A stretch of 64,000 nt of DNA from Bhargavaea cecembensis (GTDB lineage Bacteria > Bacillota > Bacilli > Bacillales_A > Planococcaceae), in NCBI RefSeq assembly GCF_001619585.1, contig NZ_LQNT01000011.1, positions 186,001 to 250,000 on the forward strand, in the 5' to 3' direction. How positions within the stretch are numbered: position 1 is the stretch's first letter; each line of letters starts with the position of its first letter. This document shows, piece after piece, positions 33,787 to 42,320 of the stretch. Under the pieces are notes generated by a model. The model made no database searches. It saw nothing but the letters and a program-made list of their open reading frames with translations, and was not told where the DNA came from. A program made the position numbers and the translations under genes.

Positions 33787-34599
33787 TCAGAAAAAGATCA
33801 GCAGCAGAATCCCGGCGATGAAGCAATAGTATGTAAAGTACACGAGCTTCCCGCTTTTCATGACGCCCATGAACCACTTCAGTGCAAAGTAGGTCATGAA
33901 CAGGGTGGCGACAAATGCGGCAAGGTAAGGGATCATCAGGTCCGCTTTGTTCGGTTCATCCATAAAATCACCTACGCCCAGTACGAGGCCACCGAGACTC
34001 ACGGGGATGTAGAGCATGAACGAGAACCGGAGTGCGGTTTCCTGCTTCATGCCGACGGCGATCGAGGTGATGATTGTCGCACCCGAACGGCTGATTCCCG
34101 GTGTCAGTGCCACGGCCTGACCGAAGCCGACCGCGATTGCGTCCTTTACTGTGAGGTCGCTTTCGCCTTTGGTCCCTTTCATATTGCGGATCAGCCACAG
34201 GGCGATCCCCGTAATGAACAGCATGATGGCGATTGTCGTCATGCTGACGTTTTCCGCGATATAGTCGCTCAGCAAAAAGCCGAGGGTCCCTGCCGGAATC
34301 GTCCCGATGACGATAAAGCAGACAAAGCGGAAGTCACTCTTGTATCGGTCATTTTTCGTCTTCAGATACTGCAATGAGTTGACCGCAAGCCGAACTATGT
34401 CCTGCCGGTAGATAAACAGGATTGCAAGCAGCGATGCGGTATTGGTCAGGATCGCAAATGTGAATCCCTGTTCCCCCAGCCCGAGCAGTTCGCTTGCCAC
34501 CATGACATGCCCGCTGGACGATACCGGAATCGGTTCGGTAAAGCCCTGGACGAGCCCGATCACAATCATTTTGATAATGAGAATTAAATCTGTTTCCAT
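33787..34599 (-). CDS. uppP: Undecaprenyl-diphosphate phosphatase (BacA/UppP)
   Basis: 270-aa membrane enzyme that dephosphorylates C55-PP to recycle the lipid carrier for peptidoglycan; extra copies give bacitracin resistance. The active-site motifs are 'GLVQGFTEPIPVSSSGH' (17-33) and 'TPGISRSGATI' (about 170-180), with about eight helices. GGAGGA precedes ATG 34599. Monocistronic. In B. subtilis-like genomes several copies or unrelated phosphatases are common, so this need not be the only one. Confidence 0.95.
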   Translation of the reverse strand: METDLILIIKMIVIGLVQGFTEPIPVSSSGHVMVASELLGLGEQGFTFAILTNTASLLAILFIYRQDIVRLAVNSLQYLKTKNDRYKSDFRFVCFIVIGTIPAGTLGFLLSDYIAENVSMTTIAIMLFITGIALWLIRNMKGTKGESDLTVKDAIAVGFGQAVALTPGISRSGATIITSIAVGMKQETALRFSFMLYIPVSLGGLVLGVGDFMDEPNKADLMIPYLAAFVATLFMTYFALKWFMGVMKSGKLVYFTYYCFIAGILLLIFF

Positions 34600-34658
34600 G
34601 TTGTCCTCCTTGTAAAGCCTCTTCCCATTTTATACAACATGGCCGGAGGATGAAACTA

Positions 34659-34691
34659 CGAAAAGCCTTCGGCATCCGAAGGCTTTTCTTT
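34659..34691. terminator. Intrinsic terminator
   Basis: Perfect AAAAGCCTTCGG / CCGAAGGCTTTT stem, loop CAT; lies past the FAA-hydrolase remnant and ends the flavin reductase operon. Confidence 0.85.
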
Positions 34692-34716
34692 TACGCACTA
34701 TTCACTTCTAGACTTC

Positions 34717-34779
34717 TCAGTAAAACGAGACTTCGACTTCGCCGAGCTTTCCGAAGGTGGCCTTGAACCGGTCTCCGGG
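34717..34779 (-). pseudogene. C-terminal remnant of a fumarylacetoacetate-hydrolase family gene
   Basis: Directly behind the TAG of the FAD synthetase-like gene, and in the same frame, 20 sense codons read PGDRFKATFGKLGEVEVSFY and then TGA. That is the typical last strand of FAA-hydrolase family enzymes (hydratases and decarboxylases of meta-cleavage pathways), whose C-termini read G-D-x-V-x-x-x-F-x-x-x-G. The rest of the gene is gone. It fits a deletion that removed a catabolic gene between the FAD synthetase gene and the terminator. Confidence 0.6.
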
Positions 34780-35607
34780 CTATTGCGCCACCGGTTCATA
34801 GAGGGAATGGGTGGCCACCCGACTCTCCCACTCGATGGCGATTTCCTGTTGGTCGATCTGTTTCAGCAAGCACTGCTTCATGAATGAGATGGTCTGCTCT
34901 TCACTGTCCACATAGATCTGGGAGTCGTGCCACGCGCTCCCCGTGCCGATCCGGACGTTATAGATGCCGCTCTGGGGCAGCATGTAATACTCCTTGAGAG
35001 ACAGGCAGTCTCCTGATACTTCGGCGCGGGTCGTGTAGCATCTGCCGAGCAGTTGCTTCACTTCTGCAATCCGTCCGCCCAGGATCGCTGCACGGATGCG
35101 GGTCGAGCTGATCTTCTCGCGGCGGTACTGGACTTCCTCCACCTTGGACACTCCGATCCGGCCGCCCGAATCTGCATGCAGGCGGTCAATCGTTCCTTCT
35201 CCCTTGAAGCCGTAGGAAAAGTCATAGCCGGCGACTGCGTGGTCCGTGCCGAACGTCAGGAGGTACTGTTCCACATAAGCCTCAGGGCTCAGCGATGCAA
35301 AGGCTTTTGTGAACGTGACAATATAAAACCGGTCGACGCCCATCTCTTCCAGCAGCCTAGCCTTTTCCTCCAGCGGAATCAGGTAGTCCACCTTGACCTT
35401 GCCGCCGGACAGCACCGTCTTCGGATGAGGAAAGAAGCTCATCACATCCAGCGGAACGCCCGCCCGCTCCGCCTCACGCCTCGCCGTTTCGATGACTTTC
35501 TGATGCCCTTTGTGCACGCCGTCGAAAAAGCCGAGCGCGATAACGTTTCGTCTGGCTTTTTCCTGCCAGTCCGCGAGATTGCCATCGTTCAGGACGATGA
35601 TTTCCAT
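34780..35607 (-). CDS. FAD synthetase family protein (RibF-like, degenerate flavokinase part)
   Basis: 275-aa protein. Residues 1-185 form the FMN adenylyltransferase domain of RibF: 'IALGFFDGVHKGHQKVI' (GFFDGVHxGH, 26-35) and 'EKISSTRIRAAI'. The C-terminal part keeps 'LLGRCYTTRAEVSG' and 'YYMLPQSGIYNVRIG' but lacks the GxPTAN motif of riboflavin kinases, so it probably makes FAD from FMN only. It is downstream of the flavin reductase gene by 16 bp and likely supplies FAD to the two-component monooxygenase. ATG 35607 is 9 nt after AAGGGG; the GTG at 35616 abuts it. Confidence 0.88.
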   Translation of the reverse strand: MEIIVLNDGNLADWQEKARRNVIALGFFDGVHKGHQKVIETARREAERAGVPLDVMSFFPHPKTVLSGGKVKVDYLIPLEEKARLLEEMGVDRFYIVTFTKAFASLSPEAYVEQYLLTFGTDHAVAGYDFSYGFKGEGTIDRLHADSGGRIGVSKVEEVQYRREKISSTRIRAAILGGRIAEVKQLLGRCYTTRAEVSGDCLSLKEYYMLPQSGIYNVRIGTGSAWHDSQIYVDSEEQTISFMKQCLLKQIDQQEIAIEWESRVATHSLYEPVAQ

Positions 35608-35623
35608 ACCACTCACCCCTTCC

Positions 35624-36103
35624 TTACTGGACGGCTTCTGCGAATTCTTCCAGTCGGCGGTACTTGCCGCAGTTGAAGATGAGCGGATCCCCGTCCACCA
35701 GCGTCATGTCATTCACTTTGCCGATAAAGAGCACATGGTCCCCTTCTGTGTGCTCGTTGTAGACTTCGCACGACAGCTGGCAAAGCGCGTCCTTCACGAC
35801 CGGCGTGTCCCCGAGTCGCTCGAATTCGAACTTCTCTTCGGTCGTTTTCTGGCCGGCGAAGATCATGGACACCTCCTGCTGTTCACAGGAAAGGACGTTC
35901 ACCGAGAACTTTCCGCTTTGGCGGATCCGCTCCAGCATTTTGGCCTGATGGCCGATCGAAATCACGATCAGCTTTGGATCGAGTGACACGGACATGAACG
36001 CGTTGGCGGTCATGCCGAACGCTTCCCCATCCGTCTCCGTCGCAATCACATTGACTCCAGTGGCGAATTTCCCCATTGCATTTCTGAACTGACGATCATC
36101 CAT
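35624..36103 (-). CDS. Flavin reductase of a two-component monooxygenase (HpaC/HsaB-like)
   Basis: 159-aa flavin reductase-like domain protein: 'FRNAMGKFATGVNVIATETDGEAFGMTANAFMSVSLDPKLIVISI' in conserved blocks such as GMTANAFMSVSLDP, then 'FSVNVLSCEQQEVSMIFAG' and 'DHVLFIGKVNDM'. It would pass reduced FAD or FMN to the oxygenase encoded at 46619, forming an HsaA/HsaB-type pair. It is in an operon with the FAD synthetase gene and is divergent from the regulator at 36390. The shared bipartite motif at 36285 lies in between. Confidence 0.92.
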   Translation of the reverse strand: MDDRQFRNAMGKFATGVNVIATETDGEAFGMTANAFMSVSLDPKLIVISIGHQAKMLERIRQSGKFSVNVLSCEQQEVSMIFAGQKTTEEKFEFERLGDTPVVKDALCQLSCEVYNEHTEGDHVLFIGKVNDMTLVDGDPLIFNCGKYRRLEEFAEAVQ

Positions 36104-36284
36104 GACGATCCCCTCCTTGAGTTGGTCAGAACCTATAAGACTAAATACTCAACATTTTAAATATACAGACAACCGATTGTAAAAAAATATTCCCCGGACT
36201 ATAATCATGTAACCGCTACCAAATACTCCGATAGATTAAGGACTCTGAATAGATTACATATACCCTACCACTTTAGAACGTCGT

Positions 36285-36307
36285 CGGTTACCTATGATAA
36301 GTACCAA
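36285..36307. promoter_or_regulatory. Bipartite motif, copy A (candidate catabolic operator)
   Basis: Contains TACCTA-N6-GTACCAAT (plus strand), matched at all fixed positions by the copy at 47897 in front of the monooxygenase operon. It lies 83 bp before the regulator start and about 180 bp before the flavin reductase start, in a 286-bp AT-rich gap. I see no other clear signal in that gap. Confidence 0.5.
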
Positions 36308-36389
36308 TTCGGACGGATATTTCGTATGAAACACACGAATTCCTTCGAAAGTTGCCAGTCAGAGCGTTCAGATCAAAGGAGTGGATCGA

Positions 36390-38219
36390 TTGAAAATGAT
36401 GGCGAACAAAGCGAGACTTCGTGATGTGTTTGAGCTACCCACGGATCAGACGATGAAGATTTTCCATGACAGGCTGATCAGCATTCCCGTGACGGCGCTG
36501 TCCGCCCTGAAGCGGGAACTGGTCGCAAGCATCGGGGAAGATCGGGCAAAAGGCGTGTTTATCCGGTACGGCTGGCACACGGGTGTGAGCGAGGGCGAAA
36601 AGGTCAGGAACTTCGAGTGGAAGGACGAAACGGAACTCGTCGAAGCCGGCCCCAAGTTCCACGTCATCCACGGTTATCTGGATGAGGTCATCGTGGACGA
36701 CATCCGGTTCGATGAAGCCGGCCATGTTGAGTACGTAAAGGCGCTCTGGTCCAAGTCGTACGAGGCGGATGAATACAAGCAGACGAAGCAACTGAGCGAT
36801 GAGCCCGTATGCCACACGCTGTGCGGATACGCGAGCGGCTACCTGTCCACCGCCCTGCAGAAACCGATTCTCGTGAAAGAAACGAAGTGCGAGGCGATGG
36901 GACACGAGCGCTGCGAGATCGTCTGCATGCCCGTCGAGAAATGGGATGAAGAGGACCGGAACGAATACCGTTATTACCAATCTTCAAGCATGATCAAGGA
37001 ACTGGACGAGGTCACGGCCAAGCTGAAAACGGAACGGGACTACCTGACGAAGGCCAATGATATCCACAAACAGCTGATCAAGGAGCTTCTGTCCAAGCAG
37101 GAACTCCATAAGATCACGGAACTGCTTTACGGGACGACCGGGCTGCCGACATTCATCGAGGACGAAAAGCACCGGGTCATTTCCCGCTCCGGTGACATCG
37201 AACTCAACCTGGACCTGAAGGCGCTCGGTACGGACACAACCTGCTTCACGCAGCTTTCCCACGGCAGGGGAATTCTCAGGACCCCCATCCTCTTTGAAAA
37301 CGAGATCAAGGGGTTCTGCTCGTTCGTCTACCAAAACGGCGAGGAGCCCACTGAACTGGAGCGCATGATCATCGACCAGGCGTCACTCACCTCCTCCATC
37401 ATCCTGATGAACGAGAACATCAAGCTGCAGACGGAACAGAACATCAGGCGGAGCTTTCTGAACGATATCCTGGATGAAAAGATGGACAAGGAGGAGCTGT
37501 ATCAGGTTGCGCGTTACCTGGAGCTGGACCTGGAGTCGGACTACTGGATGCTGACGCTCGAACGGAACATCGACGAAACCGACTTGAGAACGGAAGTGGA
37601 AATCAGCGAAAAGCTCCTCCGCCACCTGAACCTGTTCCTCAAGGAGCGGGGCATTACTGCCATCGTCTCCCACCGCTCCGGGAACATCCTCATTGTCATT
37701 GACTACTCCAGCTGCCTGAACTGCTTTGCCGACCGGACGACCTTCATCAACAAACTGCTGAAACACTGCGAAAAGCGGTTCAAGGGCGAGAGCTTTTACG
37801 TCGGCGCAAGCTCCGTGGCGGACAGCCTCGAGGAGCTCCCTGTCCTGTACAGCGAGACACTGACGGCTTTGAATGCGAAAAGCGACGACAAGTGGATCTT
37901 GTACTACGAGGAACTGGGGGTGGAAAGCATCCTCTTCCAGATCTCCAACGAAAAGACACTGGATCGATTCGTCGACAACCAGCTCGGCACGCTGCTGGAG
38001 GAAGACAAAAGCCTGGAGCTGATCACCACGCTCCGCGACTATATCGAAAACGGCATGAACATCAATGCCACCGCCAAAGCCATCTCCATGTCGATCAGCG
38101 GCCTGCGCTATCGTCTCGGCAAAATCAGCGAACTGCTTGATGTGGAACTCGACGACACCAAACGGCTGTTTTCCGTCTACATGGCGCTGAACGTGCTGAA
38201 AGCGAAAGGAAAAATCTGA
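36390..38219 (+). CDS. XylR_N/V4R domain regulator with PucR-type HTH
   Basis: 609-aa one-component aromatic-sensing regulator. The N-terminal XylR_N domain (about 1-95, 'VTALSALKRELVASIGEDRAKGVFIRYGWHTG' in parts) and V4R domain (about 125-185, 'VCHTLCGYASGYLS', 'ETKCEAMGHERCEIVC') form the phenol/aromatic-binding module of XylR/DmpR. There is no AAA+ sigma-54 domain. Instead a coiled coil (about 190-220), a GAF/CdaR-like region and the C-terminal PucR HTH_30 ('NINATAKAISMSISGLRYRLGKI') follow. It should control the neighbouring catabolic genes with ordinary sigma-A polymerase. TTG 36390 is 8 nt after AGGAG; GTG 36381 abuts it. Confidence 0.88.
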   Translation: MKMMANKARLRDVFELPTDQTMKIFHDRLISIPVTALSALKRELVASIGEDRAKGVFIRYGWHTGVSEGEKVRNFEWKDETELVEAGPKFHVIHGYLDEVIVDDIRFDEAGHVEYVKALWSKSYEADEYKQTKQLSDEPVCHTLCGYASGYLSTALQKPILVKETKCEAMGHERCEIVCMPVEKWDEEDRNEYRYYQSSSMIKELDEVTAKLKTERDYLTKANDIHKQLIKELLSKQELHKITELLYGTTGLPTFIEDEKHRVISRSGDIELNLDLKALGTDTTCFTQLSHGRGILRTPILFENEIKGFCSFVYQNGEEPTELERMIIDQASLTSSIILMNENIKLQTEQNIRRSFLNDILDEKMDKEELYQVARYLELDLESDYWMLTLERNIDETDLRTEVEISEKLLRHLNLFLKERGITAIVSHRSGNILIVIDYSSCLNCFADRTTFINKLLKHCEKRFKGESFYVGASSVADSLEELPVLYSETLTALNAKSDDKWILYYEELGVESILFQISNEKTLDRFVDNQLGTLLEEDKSLELITTLRDYIENGMNINATAKAISMSISGLRYRLGKISELLDVELDDTKRLFSVYMALNVLKAKGKI

Positions 38220-38225
38220 AATATG

Positions 38226-38259
38226 AAAGCCTGCCGATCACGAGGGTCGGCAGGCTTTT
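38226..38259 (+). terminator. Intrinsic terminator of the regulator gene
   Basis: AAAGCCTGCCGA / TCGGCAGGCTTTT. Confidence 0.9.
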
Positions 38260-38324
38260 GGCTACGGGAACAAGTCTGCTGCAAAGAAGAGATTCACCAA
38301 TATCCCCTGCAAAATTGAGTGAGA

Positions 38325-38579
38325 TTAAAAACCATTCATTCCGAGCATAAACATCGCAAGAATGATTAAATATCCTGCCGGAAGCACAATCAAGATAGCG
38401 GCTGATACTTTCCGCCAAAAACCTCTTTCGCTATACCAAGAAGCCAGAACCGCTGCCGAGTATCCAATCAAAATAATAAAGACCCATGAGGCCCCGATAT
38501 CTTTCCCGACAAGCGATTGTAAAATGATAAAAGTAACAACCAAAATGGCTATAGATAAGATACCCAAGTATTTCCTCAT
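38325..38579 (-). CDS. Small membrane protein
   Basis: 84 aa, three hydrophobic segments ('LSIAILVVTFIILQSLVG', 'SWVFIILIGYSAAVLASWY', 'AAILIVLPAGYLIILAMFML'). No family recognised. It is the last of three small membrane-protein genes on this strand (38325, 38613, 38872), at the left edge of the AT-richer accessory block. GGGGGAA precedes the ATG. Confidence 0.65.
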   Translation of the reverse strand: MRKYLGILSIAILVVTFIILQSLVGKDIGASWVFIILIGYSAAVLASWYSERGFWRKVSAAILIVLPAGYLIILAMFMLGMNGF

Positions 38580-38612
38580 TGCAGTTCCCCCTTCGCCCCG
38601 GACTCCAGGATC

Positions 38613-38858
38613 TTATTGTTTAGATTTCTCTTCTTTTTTCCACTTTCTATATGAATGAACCATGTCACCAATAACAAGTAGAGTGGCTATGAGTGGAAAC
38701 CACACTCTGAGAAATACATTATCGAAATCTCGATGGGCTTCCGCAGCGGCAACAACCCAGTAAAGAAATGCTAGAGCTAAAGCGCCACCCCAAATCGTAC
38801 GAATGAACTTTCCCTTGGCATCCAGTTCCCGATAGCCAATCTTAATATCTTTCTTCAT
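38613..38858 (-). CDS. Small two-pass membrane protein (paralogue of 41944 gene)
   Basis: 81 aa: charged N-terminus 'KIGYRELDAKGKFIRTIWGGALALAFLYW', then a second helix 'VWFPLIATLLVIGDMVHSY' and a basic tail 'RKWKKEEKSKQ'. The protein encoded at 41944-42189 has the same length and about half identical residues, with the same tail. Function unknown. GGGGGTG precedes the ATG. Confidence 0.7.
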   Translation of the reverse strand: MKKDIKIGYRELDAKGKFIRTIWGGALALAFLYWVVAAAEAHRDFDNVFLRVWFPLIATLLVIGDMVHSYRKWKKEEKSKQ

Positions 38859-38871
38859 ACCAACACCCCCA

Positions 38872-39156
38872 TTATCTCTTGCCTTTTAGCTCCAAAAGAA
38901 CCGGTGCGATATTCAGCAAGATCGAAACGATGGTCAGTACCCATAATGCCCTTTCCATACCAGGCACGACATCCATCAGAGCTGCCCAATCTTCTGCGTT
39001 TACCCATTCGGATACCAGGCTGTATTCTGCACATAGCGTTAATGCCGTGAACGATAATCCCGCCGCCATGGCAAGCTTATAGTCTTTACCTGCTTGATAC
39101 AGATAAAGATTTGTAAACGTTGCGGCTATCGCAACAACCCCTACTATGATCCACAT
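38872..39156 (-). CDS. Small membrane protein
   Basis: 94 aa with three hydrophobic helices ('WIIVGVVAIAATFTNLYLY', 'LAMAAGLSFTALTLCAEYSL', 'LWVLTIVSILLNIAPVLLEL'). GGGGATG lies before ATG 39156; an earlier ATG at 39192 has no ribosome site. First of three adjacent small membrane-protein genes, probably one transcript. No family recognised. Confidence 0.65.
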   Translation of the reverse strand: MWIIVGVVAIAATFTNLYLYQAGKDYKLAMAAGLSFTALTLCAEYSLVSEWVNAEDWAALMDVVPGMERALWVLTIVSILLNIAPVLLELKGKR

Positions 39157-39333
39157 GGCTACATCCCCATTTTTTAATATATACGCCTCCATATGCTGGA
39201 AGACACCCTGGAAATCCGGACGTTCGGACTTGCTCTTAAGTTTCCTATTTCAATTTTATGTACTACTTTGAGTTAACGTCCAACAACGATTGTGTTAACA
39301 TTACTTTAGAATTTGGGGGAAAGAGGGGTCAGA

Positions 39334-39525
39334 GTGTTGACTAAAACAGGGATTGCCTTCATCGGCAGCTTGCTGATTACTTTTGCAGGAATGCTTCGTT
39401 TGCTCACTGAATCGCTTTCAGCAACAACATTATTCGTGGCTTGTTTATTTGTAGTAACCGGATTGATCGGGATCATTTCCAATGGCGTCAAGTTAATGAA
39501 GCCTGATCGTGCGCACGAATCATAA
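39334..39525 (+). CDS. Small membrane protein
   Basis: 63 aa with two hydrophobic helices ('GIAFIGSLLITFAGMLRLL', 'LFVACLFVVTGLIGIISNG'). AGAGGGG (39322-39328) supports GTG 39334 or TTG 39337 as start. A terminator follows directly. No family recognised. Confidence 0.55.
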   Translation: MLTKTGIAFIGSLLITFAGMLRLLTESLSATTLFVACLFVVTGLIGIISNGVKLMKPDRAHES

Positions 39526-39534
39526 CTTTTAAAT

Positions 39535-39576
39535 TGTAGACAAGGCGAGGTCTTCCCTCCCTGTCTACAGTTTTTT
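39535..39576 (+). terminator. Intrinsic terminator
   Basis: TGTAGACA / TGTCTACA with inner pairing AGG / CCT and a T6 run. Confidence 0.85.
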
Positions 39577-39596
39577 CATTTGTACGGTCTACATCT

Positions 39597-40106
39597 TTAT
39601 AAGTCCTTTTGATACAAAGAATGTCCGTCATTCTCACCCACTTTATGAAAACCATTGGATAGATAAAAATCGTTTAATTTTAAGTTCTCTCCTACACAAT
39701 CCAATCTTAGGATGCGTTTCCCCTGATTCTTCAGATCAGTTTCCAACCATTTGAGAACAACCTTACCCAAGCCAGAACCGATTTCAGAACGTTTTAAGGC
39801 TAATCGATGAAGGTAGATGGCTTCATCATTTAACTTTCCCCAAGTATGTTGATCCCACCAACTTTGTTCTTGACACAATGTAAAGGTACCCACAACCTCT
39901 CGATCCCTTCTGACGATGAAGGTTTCTTTTCTCTGGATCGCTTGTCTGATTTCTTCGTCTTCCCCTCCGCCAGCCAGGAACCCCCATTGGTCAACCTTCT
40001 GTTCCTGAAGCCATTTCGCAACATCTTTCAATAGACCTATGATTTGGTCTGATTTTCTACTGGTTGCCAGAGAGACTTCATAACCGTTTAAAATAGAGCT
40101 TTTCAT
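39597..40106 (-). CDS. GNAT family N-acetyltransferase
   Basis: 169-aa acetyltransferase: 'IIGLLKDVAKWLQEQKVDQWGFL', the substrate strand 'EAIYLHRLALKRSEIGSGLGKVVLKWLE' carrying the acetyl-CoA loop (GSGLGK), and 'LRLDCVGENLKLNDFYLSNGFHKVG'. Similar proteins in Bacillus are uncharacterised. GGGGGTG precedes ATG 40106. AT-rich like its neighbours. Confidence 0.88.
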   Translation of the reverse strand: MKSSILNGYEVSLATSRKSDQIIGLLKDVAKWLQEQKVDQWGFLAGGGEDEEIRQAIQRKETFIVRRDREVVGTFTLCQEQSWWDQHTWGKLNDEAIYLHRLALKRSEIGSGLGKVVLKWLETDLKNQGKRILRLDCVGENLKLNDFYLSNGFHKVGENDGHSLYQKDL

Positions 40107-40208
40107 TTTCTTCACCCCCATTATCAGTTTGTAAAGAGATCATAAGCGCATTAAAAGCCACCCCATTTGTACTTTTAATGAGATGGCTACCTGGATGTCT
40201 TATCAAGT

Positions 40209-41060
40209 TTATAATGATTGGATCATTTGGTCGTTTATGAAAGCTTTTATAAAAAATCGTTCATGATCGTTAGGCTCCCTATTGTGTTTTGCCTTAAAGG
40301 ACTCTAACGAATCTTTCAGTGAAGTGGACGTTACAACTTCGCTTGCTGTTGTTAACTCTTCCCAATAGATATTCATTTCCTTTAAATCGCATATAGATTC
40401 ATGGCCAAGCAGGAACGCTTCCGCATCATATTTTTGAATGTCTTTAATCATGAGCATTAGCATGGATTGGTTGTAGTGAAATAAGGAATCCGTAGTGGTT
40501 CCATAAGCACCATCACCCAAAAACACAACCTTTTCATCGGGGATATAAATGATTGTGGAGTCATCTGTATGCGTACTATTCATCCTATCCAGGATGCAAA
40601 CCTTATCCCCCAGATCAATCGTTAAGGTGCGTTCAAAGATGACGTCTGGAGATTTCAACTGAAAACTTTCCCTGTTCGGCACTTCAGTTTGTATGATCTT
40701 CATGCACATAGGACTCATCTGATGGGCATTCACATACTTCTGTAGTGAACGATCGTCAAAGGAAAAACGTTGCCACTCTTTAATGATGTCGTTTGTTTGA
40801 TGATTCACGATGACCGTTGCATCAACAAATTCATTTATTCCCAGGATATGATCCCAATGTGCATGAGTAATGACCACATATTTAACAGGCGGGACATTTA
40901 AGTTCTCAACTTCCAATAAAAAGTCCTGGGCATGCTGAGGAGAATTCCCAGAATCGATTACCAGACTACACCGGTTACCACATACCAATCCTAGTGTTGG
41001 CCGTTCCCGATCATCTTCATGAGGTAAATAATAAATGGCATCACTATATCTATTTAACAT
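40209..41060 (-). CDS. MBL fold metallo-hydrolase
   Basis: 283-aa metallo-beta-lactamase-fold protein. The zinc-binding HAHWDH is at 66-71 ('KYVVITHAHWDHILGINEF'), 'MNSTHTDDSTIIYIPDEKVVFLGD' gives the next His and Asp ligands, and 'FLLGHESI' the last His. It has no signal peptide, so it is cytosolic. Substrate unknown; it could be a lactonase or thioesterase-like enzyme. It belongs to the AT-richer block and is probably monocistronic. Confidence 0.9.
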   Translation of the reverse strand: MLNRYSDAIYYLPHEDDRERPTLGLVCGNRCSLVIDSGNSPQHAQDFLLEVENLNVPPVKYVVITHAHWDHILGINEFVDATVIVNHQTNDIIKEWQRFSFDDRSLQKYVNAHQMSPMCMKIIQTEVPNRESFQLKSPDVIFERTLTIDLGDKVCILDRMNSTHTDDSTIIYIPDEKVVFLGDGAYGTTTDSLFHYNQSMLMLMIKDIQKYDAEAFLLGHESICDLKEMNIYWEELTTASEVVTSTSLKDSLESFKAKHNREPNDHERFFIKAFINDQMIQSL

Positions 41061-41220
41061 GTTGAATTTCCTCTCTGATTTTACTCATTTCATGGAAGAG
41101 AAAATCTACATGTACATTGTCAGACTTTCTCTATTATTATTTCTTCACCATTGGATTGTACCTCCTTGTCGCTTTGGATAAGTTCAACAAATAGAACGTT
41201 GTTAGATTTTCATCTTAGCT

Positions 41221-41760
41221 TTATAATCCAAGTCTGGCACCTACTTCTGCATACTCTATATCTTTTCTTTCTGCATTCCAATTACCCCCTGTTTGTCCGT
41301 CCCATATCGCTCCTGTTTCAACGAAACCGACAGACGCAAACAACTTTCGGACGGCTTCGTTTACCATCCAATATGATGTAGCAACTGCATCAGCTTTTCC
41401 TTGTGGAAACGACTTTATGTAATCAATTACTTTCATCATTGCTTGTTTGCCAAATCCTTTGCCTTGATGCTTTTTATCAATCATAAATCGATTAAGTCCA
41501 TAAGTAGATTTATCTCCATATTTTTCACGTAAAAGTGAACCTTCCACCAGTTCGTAAAATCCAATATCGACATATCCTATGACTTCATCATTGTTGCATA
41601 TAGCGAAGATCATAGGAGGTTTTTCGTCGTTGAGTATCTTTACATAGGCTTTAGCCAAACAATATATGCTGGAATCCACATTTCCTTTCTGCTCGTCTGT
41701 TATGCTTAACTTCAACACTGCCTCAAAATTATCATGGGTAATCTTTCTTAATTCAATCAT
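41221..41760 (-). CDS. GNAT family N-acetyltransferase (BltD/PaiA-like)
   Basis: 179-aa acetyltransferase resembling the spermine/spermidine group: 'ELRKITHDNFEAVLKLSITDEQ', 'YGLNRFMIDKKHQGKGFGKQAM' (acetyl-CoA loop QGKGFG) and 'YWMVNEAVRKLFASVGFVETG'. The fit to BltD-type polyamine acetyltransferases is by overall pattern only. Monocistronic, AT-rich. Confidence 0.87.
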   Translation of the reverse strand: MIELRKITHDNFEAVLKLSITDEQKGNVDSSIYCLAKAYVKILNDEKPPMIFAICNNDEVIGYVDIGFYELVEGSLLREKYGDKSTYGLNRFMIDKKHQGKGFGKQAMMKVIDYIKSFPQGKADAVATSYWMVNEAVRKLFASVGFVETGAIWDGQTGGNWNAERKDIEYAEVGARLGL

Positions 41761-41943
41761 TTTTCTTCCCTACTTTCGAAAATATAGTTTTGTGATGTAT
41801 AGCTAGTTTTAGTAGTCTTTAATGTATTTTTTCATTGTGCTGTATTGCTTGATGACGTGGCATCACGCTGTGTGTAGGAATCATAGAAATCGTAGACAGC
41901 GACACACTGAAAAAGAAAAATAAGACGCTGGAATCCCGAGATT

Positions 41944-42189
41944 TTATTGTTTAGATTCCTCTTCTTTTTTCCACTTTCTGTACAAATACACTAAATCAAC
42001 AAGAACGACCAGAGTGGCTATGAGTGGCAGCCACACTTTCATAAACACAGTGTCAAAGATAGGTCGCTCTGACGGAAGCGAAATCGCCCAGTACAGAAAC
42101 GCCAAAGCTAAAGGGTGGCCCCAAAGAGAGCGGATAAACTTCCCTCTCGCATCCAGCTCCCAATAGAAAATTTTGTACTCCTTCTTCAA
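41944..42189 (-). CDS. Small two-pass membrane protein (paralogue of 38613 gene)
   Basis: 81 aa, start TTG 42189 after a GGGGGG ribosome site. 'YWELDARGKFIRSLWGHPLALAFLYW' and 'VWLPLIATLVVLVDLVYLYRKWKKEEESKQ' match the 38613 protein segment by segment (quoted as two motifs). The pair sits 3.1 kb apart on the same strand, probably from a duplication within the accessory block. Function unknown. Confidence 0.65.
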   Translation of the reverse strand: MKKEYKIFYWELDARGKFIRSLWGHPLALAFLYWAISLPSERPIFDTVFMKVWLPLIATLVVLVDLVYLYRKWKKEEESKQ

Positions 42190-42320
42190 GACATCGCCCC
42201 CCAAACAAATTTTACCACAATTCAAACAATTTTAATTTGAATTCCCATAAAACTGGATTGGAACATGGATAAATATGTTACGATTAACAGGCGGTTGGAA
42301 GCGGAAGGAGGAGGGGAATC

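Noticed and set aside
34571-34590. Fur-box-like GATAATGAGAATTAAATC
   Set aside because: It is within the uppP coding start and simply encodes Ile/Leu-rich residues.
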